The notes: generated from the sequence alone by a model not told the origin. A DNA stretch of 64,000 bases from Pleurotus djamor (GCA_029747585.1 JAPEVF010000059.1:59993-123992); one strand, 5' to 3'. Positions 9,786-22,174 are shown, counted from the first letter of the stretch. Numbers and translations: made by a program.

Positions 9786-11683
9786 CTACACCAAGGAGTT
9801 GATATAGTTCTCGATGTCTATTGCACCGTCAACTAGATGAGCTTGCGAAATGTCAAGGTAGAACAGTTACTTACTCGCATAACCGTTGGAAGCAATATTC
9901 ATGGCATCGTTCACATTGGGGTTCAGGCCGTGTGCTGTTTCGTACGAGTCTGGGATCCCATCTTTGTCTGTATCAACTGGGGCCTTCGGAACGACACGTC
10001 AGTACGGTGTTCATGCAGCAACTAGATTCAATGACTCACCGTGCCACCAGTTATTGGACCAGGTCCATTCATTGGTGCCGCATTCTGGTCACTGATGAGT
10101 GCGCCGACCTTTCCAAGCGATGCAAGCTCGGTGTTTATGAGATATGTGTCGACTCGATCCCTCGATTTGCTGGCCCCAGCGGAAGCTCGAACTCGAGCAA
10201 GCGCATCGGTTGGGCTAAGGAGATTGTTGACGGTTGGATAGGGATACTTCTGCGATTGGAAGTCAACAGCTGAGTAGTTCTCGGTGGTTGCAGAGAGGAT
10301 GAAGCCGTTCAGAGTACCATCCTAAGGATCAGGAAAAAAGAGTCAGGGGAATGGAGGGAAGTTGGAGTGGGGAAGGAGAGGCACCTGATCAGGATCGTAG
10401 TAGTTATTCGACACGTATGTATGGAAGTTCTCATTTCCTCGGGTGAATGGATGAATCGTGGTGGAGGGACCGCTGAGGAAACCTCAATTTGGATGCTGCG
10501 AACGCGAACATAATAGTAAGGCTGACCTGATGAAAATGTTGTTGATAATATTCGCCTCGGATGGTCCAGCAGAATCACCAGCAATGTATCCTGTCAGATG
10601 TCAGATCCTCCTTGAAGTTTCAGAAGAGACGGACGTACCTCCACCGCCACCCCAGTTGTAGACCTTGACAACAACATGGTAAATTAGACTCTGTCATTTC
10701 AGGAGAAACTCTACCTGACTCACCACATTGTTCACGAATTCATTGATGCCTTTAACCTTGGGATTACGTGTCTGGTTGTCAATATAAAGCGTGCGGATAA
10801 TGCTAACACCGCCAGTTGTTTGCATAAGTCCGCCGCAAGAATGCGTCTGTAAGCCTTGGGCAATGATCGAGTCGGATATAGTGACATTTGAAACGTCTCC
10901 GTTGATTGAAAAGGTTTCGTCGCGGCCCCAAGACACGCTAACGTGGTCGAATATCATGTTCTGGCCGTTGGCGATAGTGACGGCGTCCTTTCCTGAGTCA
11001 CCTGCAGTGAATGATTGGGTAAGCCATGAGGGTATGTGCTTAATTTGGAGGATAGCTGACCGCCGCGACCCATTCTGTAGCGAATATAACGAGTGATGGT
11101 GTTCTTAAAGACACGGATGAGTACGGGCAAGTAAAGTAAACATGAAATACGCTCACAGATGCGCCAGAGTAGGATACTCCATTTCCATAAACCGTGATTC
11201 CTGACATTGACAAGAAGGCTTGAGTAGTGATGCAAGATGGGTAGGGGCTATGTGGACTGACCTTGACCTGGAGCAGTTTGTCCAGCTATAGTGACGCGAC
11301 TGCTGATGACCACTCGACTCGAGATATTGATGACACCCCCTACGGAAAACACCACAATCTTTTGGGACAAGTGAAACGACTATCAGCCCATACGCGAGTG
11401 AGCGAACAGGATAAAAGCGTACGCGATTTGACTGAGAGACAGCGTCACGGAAGCTACCAGATCCTGAATCGTTTAGATTGGTCACCACATAGACGCTTCC
11501 ACTTCTTCCTCCAGTTGCCTGAGCACCAAAACCTAAGAGATCGTTGAGGTCAAACATGAATGCATGACGAGTTGAGGGCGGTCAATCATTACCTTCAGCT
11601 CCGGGAAAGGCCAAAAGTGCAGTAGCACTTTCGAACGGTAGAAGGAAGAGTAGTAGGGCCGTGAAGGAGAAGAACCAAGTCAT
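9786..11683 (-). CDS. Secreted pectate-lyase-like polysaccharide lyase
   Basis: Predicted extracellular parallel beta-helix lyase of the pectate lyase superfamily, acting on plant cell-wall pectin by beta-elimination. A signal peptide (MTWFFSFTALLLFLLPFES) precedes FPGAEG, FGAQATGGRSG and VYVVTNLNDSGSGSFRDAV, the typical opening of these enzymes. Then come GGVINISSRVVISSR, RYIRYRMGRGG, MIFDHVSVSWGRDET and GGLMQTTGG. Near the C-terminus, DTDKDGIPDSYETAHGLNP is a DxDxDGIPD calcium-binding motif of thrombospondin-type-3/dockerin character, followed by INSLV and the stop. About ten short exons; I fixed the first and last two by splice phase, and the middle ones are approximate. The exact PL family number is not assigned. 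Confidence 0.87.
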
Positions 11684-12034
11684 AATGTCGCCTGACTCTA
11701 CATGAGGATGCTGGTCGCTTTATATTGGCAACCACCGCCAAGCAGCCTGAGTGTCACGTCACAGACTCGCCCAAGGACTCGCCATTCATTGATTCAATGT
11801 ATCGACTTCTGTCGGCTGCTTCTGGTGGAGTGTGGACAACCGAGTTTGTGCCAATTTAATGCCGACAGAAGTAAATTGGGGAGACGGGCCGCCTGAATTG
11901 CGTGCATGACCAGTGGTACGAATCGTTGAGGACCGGGCGGGCCACGAAATGAACTTGGTCGTAACTATGACCGGAGTTTGAAAGGGAAGCACGAGGACCT
12001 CCGAGGCAAACAACGCTAAACCGGAACCACTGGG
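11684..12034. promoter_or_regulatory. Divergent intergenic region, pectate-lyase-like / SAM37
   Basis: 351 bp between outward-facing start codons, the longest upstream region among the divergent pairs here. That would suit a regulated plant-wall-degrading gene, but no specific motif is claimed. Confidence 0.35.
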
Positions 12035-13383
12035 ATGGCCTCCAATATTGTCCTGTATACTTGGCCTGGCCACTGGGATCTGCCTTCCTGGGATCCTTCA
12101 TCCTTGGCCGCTGTCATCTTCCTCCAGCTTGCCCTTCCCGGAGGATTCACGGTTGCAGAATGCACCAATCCCGACTCTTCGCCTTCAGGTCTGCGTTTCG
12201 GACGCGTCTTCACTTTAACACTAATTTATGGAAATAGGACAGCTTCCGTATATTGTTCATGACGCGCAAACTGTGTCGACGTTCCCCTCTATCGTCAAAT
12301 ACGTGTCGAAGTTGAAAGCACCCAAGACAGAAAGGCAAAGACCCCTGGACTTGGACCTCGCGCTGTTACCACTAGAACGCGCTCAGTCTTCTGCCTGGTT
12401 GGCACATGTATCAGCGCGTATGGGAGATCTCGTGGTGCGTCGCTAAATTCGATACATGATCTGCTTAATGACACCACGAAGGCGTATGTGTTTTATTCAC
12501 TCGACGATAATTGGACCAAAATGACGAAGCCAGCTATGGCGGCCGTCCAACCCATTCCTCAACGGTATTACCTACCTGATCGGGTTCGTGAATCGTACAA
12601 GCCGCGACTGGAAAGTCTTGGGCTATGGGGTCAGGCTGCTGCTGAAAAGACGGAGAAGAAGCCTTTCGAAAAGCCAACAGCCAAGCCCGAACCTAAAGAA
12701 GTCAAATCACAATACCTGCGTGTGTTCGAGCGTCAGAAGGTGCGTGTTTCAAAGCTCAAATTCGAGGACATACAAATTGAACGCCGCAAAACCAGGTTGA
12801 GGAATTGGCCCTCAGTACCTTCGATGTTTACAACAGGCTCCTCGGTGACAACCTGTACTTCTACCAAAACCAGTATGTCTTCTCCTACTTATAAACTGGT
12901 GCCACTTCTGACAGTTCGCGAAGATGTACATCATTGGACATTCTGTTGGCTGCCCACATTCTCCCTCTCCTCAAGCCGCCATTCCCCGACCCCTTCATCC
13001 AAAACATCCTCCGGGAGAAATATCCTACACTTGTCGATCACAGTGAACGAATATTAGCTCTTACTCTACCGCCAAGTACTCAGCTGACTCGGATGGCGAT
13101 CCCCACTTCGTGTACTTCCCTCTTCCTTTTTCCTCGCGCTACAAATCACGCTCACCGTAACCCAGAGGAAGAAGCTGAAAGGAAGAGGTTCACCAGGATG
13201 CGGTGGTCATGGATTGCTTTAGCTGGTGCTAGCGTTGCGTATTATGTTGTATCATTGTCCATGATGGCTCGTGCACGAGTACTCCGTGAGGGGCCTTCGT
13301 ATCTCGAGCAAGATGACGAGGAGGAAGAAGAGGAGGAGGAAGAGGAAGAGGTGGGCGAAGAGGATGGAGAAGAGGAAGAATGA
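12035..13383 (+). CDS. SAM37: Mitochondrial SAM complex subunit, Sam37/metaxin family
   Basis: Component of the sorting-and-assembly machinery that inserts beta-barrel proteins into the outer mitochondrial membrane. Five exons (12035-12188, 12238-12434, 12482-12739, 12796-12872, 12915-13383) give 384 aa. An N-terminal thioredoxin/GST-like fold begins VLYTWPGHWDLPS and includes GQLPYIV. The GST-C-like half contains SLDILLAAHILPLLKPPFP and LVDHSERI. A hydrophobic segment (WIALAGASVAYYVVSLSMM, about residues 327-345) fits the C-terminal membrane anchor. It is followed by an almost pure Glu/Asp tail of about 30 residues encoded by GAG/GAA repeats. TAF7 starts 100 bp downstream on the same strand. 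Confidence 0.88.
13316..13381 (+). repeat. GAG/GAA trinucleotide-like repeat coding for an acidic tail
   Basis: Low-complexity purine tract encoding the poly-Glu end of the Sam37 homologue. Such tracts vary in length between alleles. Confidence 0.7.
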
Positions 13384-13483
13384 GCTTGATCTTTAGAATT
13401 TATATATTAGCCCCTTTACCCCATAAACCACGTGTGCGTGAAGTGTTTGTGGCCACCAATATCCTTTCCTCTATCCCGCCAAC

Positions 13484-15181
13484 ATGGACGACGACCTCAT
13501 TATCGTGGATGATGTCGAAGCTATGGACATTCAAGAGAGCGCTTCTGCAGCTGTGCATGGACCTTCTGCTTCACCTGAAAACTTCTACCGCACAAGCCAT
13601 CGGCCAATACGACATGCTGCTGAGCAGGCCATGGCAAGCACATCGCGTCTCCGAAGCACTACACCGCTACACGAAAGCGATACTCGTGCTACTAGATCAT
13701 CCACGGCGAAGAATAAGCCTCCTCCGAAGCTGAAGCTCAAACTCAGCGAGAAGGCTGCTGCCCAAGCCCCTGGCATGTCGTTCTTGGGAGCGTATGATCG
13801 TGAATTGGATTCTGACGACGAAGATTTATCGTTCGAGGAGCAGTTCATCTTGAGGATGCCTCCCGGGGAAGATTGCGAACGTTTGAGAAAGATGGTAGCG
13901 AGCCGTGAGGTTTCGAATGATGTCTATTTCCGGTTCAAAGGTGACTGCCATCCATTCTGTGGCTACAGAGAGTACGACTCTTACCGGACTGCGGACAGAC
14001 TCTAGACGTGCTCAGTTTCACATTGGGAATACAACATATGCTGCAAAACTCGTTGATCTCCCATGCATAATCGAATCCCAAAAGACACTGGACAACAAAC
14101 AAATGTTCAAGGTCGCCGACATATGTCAGGTCAATTCCTCCTTGCCGCTCTTTAATGTCATCTAACCGGAATGACTACTGTAGATGCTTGTGGTTGAAAG
14201 CACTACTGAAAATGAGGGTACAACGTCTTCTGAATCACGGAATTTCAATATTGAAGAATTCATTTGGCCACACGGCATCACGCCTCCTCTCCGCCACGTC
14301 CGTAAGCGTCGCTTTCGAAAGCGAGTCAACAAGCGGGTGGGTTGCATTAATCTATATTGTCTTTTGTCCCTTCCAACTCAATGACAATCATCCAATCAGA
14401 CCATCGAAACTGTTGAGCAAGAAGTTGAACGTTTACTTGACAAGGACGCTCTTGCTTCTGAGGTCCAGTATGGTACGTTTCCTTCGAGTCCAGGATATTC
14501 GTCCTTGCCTCATGAAACTGCGCAGAAATTCTGGAAAACGTCAATCCCGACCTTTCTGACTCGGAGTTCATCGAGCGAGCAGAACCCTTGGATGCCCCAA
14601 CACCCGCCGTCTCGGACGGAGGCGACCCAGGAACCCCCGGACCTGATGGTGGTGAAATGGATGGTGAAGACGAAGATCATGCGGAGGGTGATATTGATGA
14701 AGAACTTGCTGCTGAGTTAGATATGGCTCTTGGTGACGACGGTGGTGAGGAAGAAGATGATGATGACGATGAAGACGATAGTGAAGAGGATGATGAAGAT
14801 GACGAGGACGATGAAGATGCTCAGGCGAGGAAACTATTGAATGAAGAAATTCGTGACCTGGAGGCTGCGGTGGCCAAGAAGAATCATGAAATTTCAAGTT
14901 CTTCCAATCCTCTCATCAAGGTGAGTCCTACTTCCACATATACATGCACTCTATCTCACGCGTTGTTTTAGAAACGATTCGAGGACGCTCTGAGAAAGTT
15001 ATCGACCGATTTAGAGATGAAGCTTGCTCAGCGCGATGAAATGAAGGAAAAGCAACAACGAATGCAAAAGGATGCTGCTTCTTCAGATGGCGAACTCGCT
15101 GCTGATACGGGTGGGGGAATGGACAACATGGAGGTGGACAACGAAGACGATTTGTTTGGCTCAGACGACCGAATGGCATGA
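13484..15181 (+). CDS. TAF7: TFIID subunit 7 (TAF7/TAFII55)
   Basis: Subunit of the general transcription factor TFIID. Six exons (13484-13940, 13999-14129, 14184-14336, 14400-14472, 14526-14920, 14972-15181) give 472 aa. The TAFII55 domain runs from about residue 120 to 240: EEQFILRMPPGEDCERLRKM, VYFRFKDSRRAQFHI, YAAKLVDLPCIIESQKTLD, MFKVADICQMLVV, FIWPHGITPPL, VRKRRFRKR. A long acidic Asp/Glu run encoded by GAT/GAA/GAG repeats follows (about 14740-14820). A C-terminal coiled-coil region (RKLLNEEIRDLEAAVAKKN, then FEDALRKLSTDLEMKL) comes before an acidic end. Joins are all in phase. The N-terminal 110 residues are disordered. Confidence 0.95.
14744..14820 (+). repeat. GAT/GAA/GAG codon repeat in TAF7
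   Basis: Low-complexity tract encoding a run of about 25 Asp and Glu residues between the TAFII55 domain and the C-terminal coiled coil. Confidence 0.7.
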
Positions 15182-15253
15182 GTAGTATTATGTAGTAGAC
15201 TTCATGTATGGTATGCTAGTAAATGTTCAACTACGAATTCCCAGGCATTATTA

Positions 15254-18200
15254 TCAGAACGGTAAATCGCACATCTCGCACAAGCCAGCATCACCAGTAT
15301 TGACGAAGGTACATTGGGGACAGGCTTTCCCTAAAGGCTGCGCTTGAGTTGGGCTAGTCTCCCTCGAACTCGAGGGTTGGGAGCTTGCAAGCAGCGTTCC
15401 TCCAAAGCCACCACCCTCCTCACGCTGTCTCTTGGTCGGAGGCTCAACTTCAATGTCGGAGTCAACGTCATGCACTTCGTTTTCTTCACGTAAATCCAGT
15501 ATGTCGTTGGCCAGCAAGCCAAGAAGCTCGGCGGTTGCAGTGTTTTCATGAAGTTCCTTCCCCTGGTAGAACAACCTTTGGCAGATCGTTGGGATGTTGA
15601 GTTGGGACTGGATCTATATGGCGCATGTCGTTGACAAGAGAGTTTATTAGTGAAATAGGCTCAGACGCACCATGACCTTGATATCTTTCACCGTCGATTG
15701 CTTCGTGATATTCAGCCGTCGTTTCTCTCCTGATTCCTTTACCTGGCGAAGACGCTTCGACTGCCTGGCTCCGGTCTGAAGAGAACCGTAGGTCACAATA
15801 TCAGGTTTGGCCTTCTCTTCTTCCGTTCGAAGGATCCGTATCGTGATCTCAGTGGATTCCCACGTAGACTGCCTGAGGAAGGAGGATTCGGTCACTCGTC
15901 ACTATCAATGGTGGAATGGAACTAGGTTCGTTTACCTTTCGCGACAACAAGGCTCGCAAACCCCCATGTCGCAGACATAACGAGGGAATGGTATATCAGG
16001 CAGTTTACGCTTTTCAATCGCGATGAGAGGGCTGGCCGAGTATCTAACAGCCAGGATTCGTTCATCAGAAGTCGTAAGGTTCGAAGAAAAGAAAGAACTC
16101 ACAGTTCACTAAGAACCTGCCAGTCAACAAGTTTAACGACAGAAAGCCGCATGTCCATGTCGTTGGGACTGTTTGGGTCAAAATTGAGCATGTGATGCTT
16201 GCATAGGTACGGTGTGTTGTCGACTATATCGGGGCGGAATAGCTCAGTGGGCTTTAATAACCACTGGCGCCACGATCGGATAAATTGGGTCGGGACAATA
16301 GCGCACGGAACGTTCTCAAGCAAAGCCATGTTTCCATTCAAAGCATTGTCATACATGTGCTTGAGCCGAGCCTAATCTCATTGAACGCATGAGAGAGCGC
16401 CTAGAGATAGATTAAACGAAAATTTCACCTTCTCATCCTCAGCTTGCTTGCGCACAGCTAGCTTGTGACCTCGCGATTCATGAACTTCGGCTTCACAAAC
16501 CGGACAAATCTCACTGCTGCCGTCGACTGGCTCCCATGATGAAAACAACTGTTTGAGGAAAGAGGTGGCCTGCCAAATGTGATTTGCCAGAATTGAGGCT
16601 AAGAAAATCGCCGACGACGAACCTTGGCATTGATGCGCATGCGACTGGTCGTGTTCATAGACAAACCACCATGCTCACACGCGACGTGAGACACATACTC
16701 CGGCGAACTCGGGGAGGGATCGTCTTGATTGGGTACATGCATTTTAGGTTTTGCGAGTCGCCAATCTTCAAGAAATTGAGCTTGGCAAGCCTTGGGAAAG
16801 CCATCACCACAAACCTCTGAGCCAGTGCTTTGATATCCAAGCCGTAGAACAATCATCTTCTTCGTTGAGTAATTTTTCGAGGTGTCGCACTTGTTGTGGG
16901 TGTTGAAATTGATACAAACGCTCTGCGGGAAATTCAGCTTATTCGGGGGGCTGAGGAGCTGTACACACACCAGAGAATATCTGATCAACGCAAATGCGAC
17001 AAACATCGCTAGGATGGAGTACATGTTCAAAGGCGCACTTGGTATGCCCCACAATCTTGTGGTAAGCTTGCTGAGGATAGGGTTAAATGAGCTCATCGTA
17101 TATCAGGATAATATCCTGACCTGCGTGATTCTCTTCATTGACTGGGCTCGAGAGGGATCAAGACGCTTGTGCTCGCAAAGGATATCATCCACCGCAATCG
17201 TGCATGGTTCAGGTTTAGGGTCAGAAGTTTTCTCGGCTTGGCTGGAGCGTATATCAACAGAGTGCTTTGATATCCACTCCTTGAGAGCATCCGCACTTGC
17301 AACGACAGCAGGCTATCAACAGTTGTGAGTCGACTAACAGAGATAACTACTGGTGTCACATACCTCCGAGACAGAAGTTAGCTGCCAGGTCTTCAAAATG
17401 TCCAACACTCCGTCTCGCAAAGTTTTGAACGCGACCTTGGCGTCCTTCTTTCTAATTTGTCTTTCAATGAGAACTTGGTTGAGAAAGCTCGAAACGTAGC
17501 CATACTTTAGTCGAAACGTTTCACACTCTTCGTCATGAGCTGCGTTGAGACGGCGAACATCCTCCATGGCGCGCTCANGGGGGGACAGGAACATCGCGCT
17601 CTTGCTCTCGGTCGGCACTGACATATATCAACATGTACGCATCCTTCGACGATATGTCGCTATGGTAGGTTGGATCACGTTGTGCGTTCAAGATGGGTAA
17701 GACCTACCTCGGTGGCTTGGTGGTCTTGGGTGGACTGACAAGCATTATCCTGCATGACGAATTATGGACTGAATTTATTGTCAAGATGGAAGGACAAGAA
17801 ACGCACTCGTCGTCGCTATCTTCGACCAGACGTCGTTTCTTATTGGCCCTAACATTACCCATCTTTTGTTGAGTCAAATGGACTGTTGACAGATCGATGA
17901 AAAACAGACCTATTTTCGCTGCTTTCGTCGTCATCCTTCTTTTTAGGTCGCTTATCTCCCAGTTCGGTGATTTTGGTGACTGCTTCGTCGTTGCATCGAA
18001 ACCATGCATCACATCTAGATAAGAAGGTTTAGAGAGAATAAAACCATCGCAGAGTCATCCATACACCGGATCATAGACTTGGGCTTCGTAGTGACCATGG
18101 TATGCACTAGGACCTAATATCGTCAGGACGACTTTTATGTGATTAGTACTCGTTGAGTTACCTTTGTGTACGAGGATGCCGCGGAGGTGGTAAACCTTGC

Positions 18201-19862
18201 TACTTGGTCGGGATTGTGTTGAACCTTGGGCTGAACCGGAAGGTCGTAGGTAGCGAGCCATGTCGATGGTCTTGGGGAAAGCGATGGTTTGTTTTGATTT
18301 CTTTCGCTCCATAGAAGTCAAATCATAGACAAAACGCAGCAACGAGAAATGCAGAACGGGAGGGAGTTCACGGAGCTCAGTATAACGAGTAGCGTCTTGC
18401 AAAGAATTGCACTGGGAACAAAAGTACCTGATGGGATGGGATGGGATGGGATGAGAAACATAGGGAGTGAGTTGAAGGGGCCGTACTGGTTATCACCGGC
18501 TAGGCGTTCGGGTTTCAAGAGGGATTCGATGCAGTTTTCCAATGTCGCGTTAGCCTGGGGAGAAGGATGTCAGAGTTGGAATCCTATGAAACGATCAGGC
18601 TACCTCAAGGTTGATCTCAATTTCCAAGAAAGTGTTGGTTTGCTCCGAACGATAAGAACAACGGCTGCAGACTGTGCCATAGGCTTGCTTTCCCTCGAAC
18701 TAAACGGAACGGCGCATTGGTGGATGTGCGATGCAGACAGGTGAAACAAAGAACCTGATCGGATACGAGTGTCCTCAAAGACGGAATTGTTTGTTTGCGA
18801 AATTCAGCATCCAGATGCGACATGAACAGTTTAGAGAACCTGTAGGAAGTCAATGTCGCTCACACAAAAGCTAAATGAACTTGACGAGTACTCTTGGGCA
18901 TCCTGTTGCTCCGAAGTGCGCAGCTGCAGACTTTCAACAAGTTTGGTTGGGTTAAATACACTTTGGGTGCATTCCTGCAGAGCAGCAAAAGTAAATTGTA
19001 GCTGGAATATCGGAGACTCCTATGTTCTACGTGAATACTGGTAGTGTGCGCAATGGACAGGGACCAACCTTGTATTTCTCCTCGGCTTTGTCTCCAGCAG
19101 GCGTGCATTTGTAAACTCCCGAACGAAACGAAAGATCCCTAAACCATACCTGACAAGGAAGTCAGAGAAACCGATGGGACAAACCAAGATGAATGATTAT
19201 ACTTGAAGGAATGCATTCGCGTAACATGTTGCCCCAAGGTTCTGATATTTATGCTGTTGGGACGATTCATGCAGAAAACGAACTAGAACAGTACCTTTAA
19301 TCCTACAGGTACATCAGGTTCTTTAGATTCCAATATTGGATCACGTCCAATTGACAAGTTTGCCAGGTATTCGTTCCAAGCTGCGCCTAAACGAGGGCAT
19401 TGAGTGATGGTTACACGAGTCAGCTTCAAAAGGGGAGTGACCTTCTTCAGACTCCCATATATCCTGACCCAGGTAGTTCAAGCAGTTGGGGTTGTTCTTG
19501 CATGTCTTCTTGGTGCATTCAGGCTCTAGGTCATCGTCTGAGATGACTATGACATCGTCGCGCAGTTCGCCTGCGACGGCATCCACGTCCACTGCGGCTA
19601 TGGAAGCAGAGGCATTCCCAGTAACGCGAGGCTTGAGTGGTGCTGCAAGCTTATTGCGACAGAAAGGATGTCCATTGCGGGATGAGAAGCCACAGGACAT
19701 TAGGAGATGTTCGTTGGATATACCAGACACATCGTCAACCTCTGCGCCAACCCAGGACCATGGGGAGTTGACGGTTGAAGGTAACGCAGAGCGACGAAGC
19801 TTCTGACCAGTAGCAAGGCCAGTGGCCGAAGGAGAGGCGCGTCTTCTACGCTTTGGAGGCAT
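15254..19862 (-). CDS. USP48-like ubiquitin carboxyl-terminal hydrolase
   Basis: Large cysteine-type deubiquitinase (USP, peptidase C19), well over 1000 aa with many introns. The Lys/Arg-rich N-terminus is followed by NPNCLNYLGQDIWE, as in USP48. The Cys box is PVGLK/NLGATCYANAFLQ split by an intron, then VWFRDLSFRSGVY; a zinc-ribbon pair is FCSQCNSL. The His box is SAYHGHYEAQVYDP. Several DUSP-like segments follow (for example FIRSWRQWLLKP ... FRPDIVDNTPYLCKHH and DWRLAKPKMHVP). A ubiquitin-like domain lies near RRLNITKQSTVKDIKVM ... FYQGKELHENTATAELLGL. The protein ends in a CPQCTFVNTGDAGLCEMC finger, an NZF/RanBP2 type with the ubiquitin-contacting Thr-Phe. It is head-to-head with CCT4. 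Exon borders in the middle are approximate. Confidence 0.88.
18431..18450. repeat. (ATGGG)4 pentanucleotide repeat in a USP48 intron
   Basis: Four perfect copies. On the coding (minus) strand it reads as a pyrimidine-rich CCCAT repeat directly before the 3' splice site of the intron splitting the zinc-ribbon exon (DNQ/YFCSQC), so it forms the polypyrimidine tract. Confidence 0.8.
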
Positions 19863-20000
19863 TACACGAGCGAGGCAAACATGACTGCGACACCAAGGAG
19901 CAAGAGACGCGACTGGTCGGAGTTCGAATTAGATCAGGGAGGACGCGAAAGTTATCGCTTTTGGTGCTCCAGTGATCATCTCTCCCCAATCGCATCCACC
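19863..20000. promoter_or_regulatory. Bidirectional promoter USP48-like / CCT4
   Basis: 138 bp separate the two outward-facing ATGs. GC-rich, with no TATA box, as expected for housekeeping genes. Confidence 0.5.
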
Positions 20001-22029
20001 ATGTCGGCCCAACCAGCTGCAGCAAAGAGGCCATCTGGCGCAAATGCTTCCTTCAATGACAAGGTAAAACTCGAATTCGGGATCTGGATCGCCTCGTTTT
20101 CGCGTTTGACCGTTGCAACTGTAGGGCAAGCCGATGGAATTGCGTCTATCCAATATGACTGCAGCCAAAGGTGAAAACGACCAGGAATCTTATGCAATGC
20201 ACCTCCTCAAAACTTTCTCTAGCTATCAGTGATGCCGTTCGAACCTCGTTGGGTCCCAGGGGAATGGATAAAATGGTCCGTCGCGCTTGACAATCCATCT
20301 CTTGAGTTATTGAACAATTTCATCAGATCCAAACCTCAAAAGGCGAGGTAATCGTCACCAACGATGGTGCCACCATTCTCAAGAGTATACAGGCACTCCA
20401 CCCAGCAGCAAAGATGGTGCGCATTGCTGACAATGAGATTCATCGCTTATCCCTAATCTTGGNNATGCAGTTGGTCGACCTGTCAGCAGCTCAAGACGTA
20501 GAGGCCGGTGATGGAACTACGTCCGTCGTTGTTATCGCTGGAAGCTTGCTAGGCGCTGCAGAGAAGATGCTTCTCAAAGGCATNCACCCGACAATCATTG
20601 CAGAGTCTTTCCTCAAGGCATCGGCGAAGGCTGTGGAATACCTCACCGAGATATCTACCCCGGTCAACTTGAATGACAGGCAAAGCCTCNTACGCGCCGC
20701 TAGTACCTCCCTCAACTCCAAGGTACGCCTCTCATCCGTTCAGTTGTCTCGGATTGCGAATGACATTTCATCTAGATTGTCTCGCAATATTCCTCAACCC
20801 TAGCACCGATCGCCGTTGACGCTGTTACGCGTCTTGTCACTTCAACTTCATCCAATGTAGACCTTCGGGATATCAGGATAGTCAAGAAGGTGGGCGGAAC
20901 GATCGAAGACACCGAGCTGGTCGACGGCGTCGTCCTGAATCAAAATGTTGTCACTGCTGCGGGCGGCCCAACTCGAATGGAAAAAGCCAAGATTGCCATC
21001 ATCCAATTCCAGCTAAGTGCACCCAAGCCAGATGTACATGCTTCCAATCTTGCATAAAACAAAGTCCTCACTTCCTGCTTTAGATGGACAACACCGTCGT
21101 GATCAATGATTACAGGCAAATGGACAAAGTCATCAAAGAGGGCAGACAATATTTGCTCAACATCTGCAAGAAAATCAAAAAGGCTAACTGCAACGTCCTC
21201 CTCATCCAAAAATCTATCCTTCGCGATGCCGTCGACGACACATCCTTGAACTTCCTCAAACGACTGAACATTCTTGCGGTCAAAGACGTTGAACGCGATG
21301 AAATTGAGTTCCTCTCGAAGAGCTTCGGCTGCAAACCCATCGCAGATATTGAAGCGTTCACTGAAGACAAGCTTGGCTACGCCGATCTCGTGGAGGAAAC
21401 TTCCCAGTCAGGCGTNAAGGCTGTCCGTATCACTGGGGTGAGAAACAGGGGACGAACTGTCAGCATTTTGGCCATGGGNAGTAGTAACATCGTGGTGGAT
21501 GAGTGTGAGCGTAGTCTCCACGATGCTCTCTGTGTGGTCAGATGTTTGGTGAAGAAGAGGTNAGCTCAGCACGTCNCCCNAACTTCCCTCGANTNACGTA
21601 CCTTNNCTCNAGAGCTCTAATAGGCGGNGGNGGTGCACCCGAGATCCACGTCTCGCGTTTATTGGCTCAATATTCACAGTCTCTCAGTGGCATGGAAGCG
21701 TATTGTTTCCANGCCTATGCCGACGCACTCGAAGTGATCCCAATAACCTTGGCCGAAAACGCTGGTTTGAACCCCATCGCGATCGTTACAGAACTACGGA
21801 ATAGNCACGCCTTAGGAGAGAGGAACGCTGGAATCAACGTCAGAAAAGTGCGCCTNCTTTCCTTNATCTCATGATCANGCACTTAAAGTCATCCNATCAG
21901 GGCCTAATATCGAATATCCTNGAAGAAGACGTAGTTCANCCATTGCTGGTCTCAACGAGTGCCGTTGAGCTTGCCACCGAGACCATCTGCCTACTCCTCA
22001 AAATAGATGATTACGTTCAGACGAGATAG
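20001..22029 (+). CDS. CCT4: T-complex protein 1 subunit delta (CCT4)
   Basis: Delta subunit of the cytosolic TRiC/CCT chaperonin that folds actin and tubulin. Group II chaperonin signatures are in order: [42 protein letters not shown], the ATP-site [23 protein letters not shown], then [15 protein letters not shown], and [16 protein letters not shown] near the C-terminal equatorial part; [16 protein letters not shown] follows. The end is VQTR. Many short introns, including one across the N-rich stretch 21560-21615 that joins KKR to ALIGGGGAPE. Scattered N bases do not break the frame when introns are placed at GT-AG sites. The end is at 22029 with the stop TAG. Confidence 0.95.
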
Positions 22030-22174
22030 TATACATNTCANTGTCNATAACTAATAACANAGCAAATCNATCTGCAAATCNTGNTACCNGGCTGCATANN
22101 CGTNGCCTANCAAAACCGATCACTGTGANCAATGTTAGNATGAGNGNGNGTGNCCGCGNTNTNGANGTGNGANN
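22030..22174. other. Convergent intergenic region with many ambiguous bases
   Basis: Low-quality stretch between CCT4 and the probable stop of FRG1. The density of N prevents any motif call. Confidence 0.4.

Noticed and set aside
21560..21620. Apparent premature stop in CCT4
   Set aside because: A GT-AG intron with several N bases joins KKR to ALIGGGG in frame, so the gene is intact.
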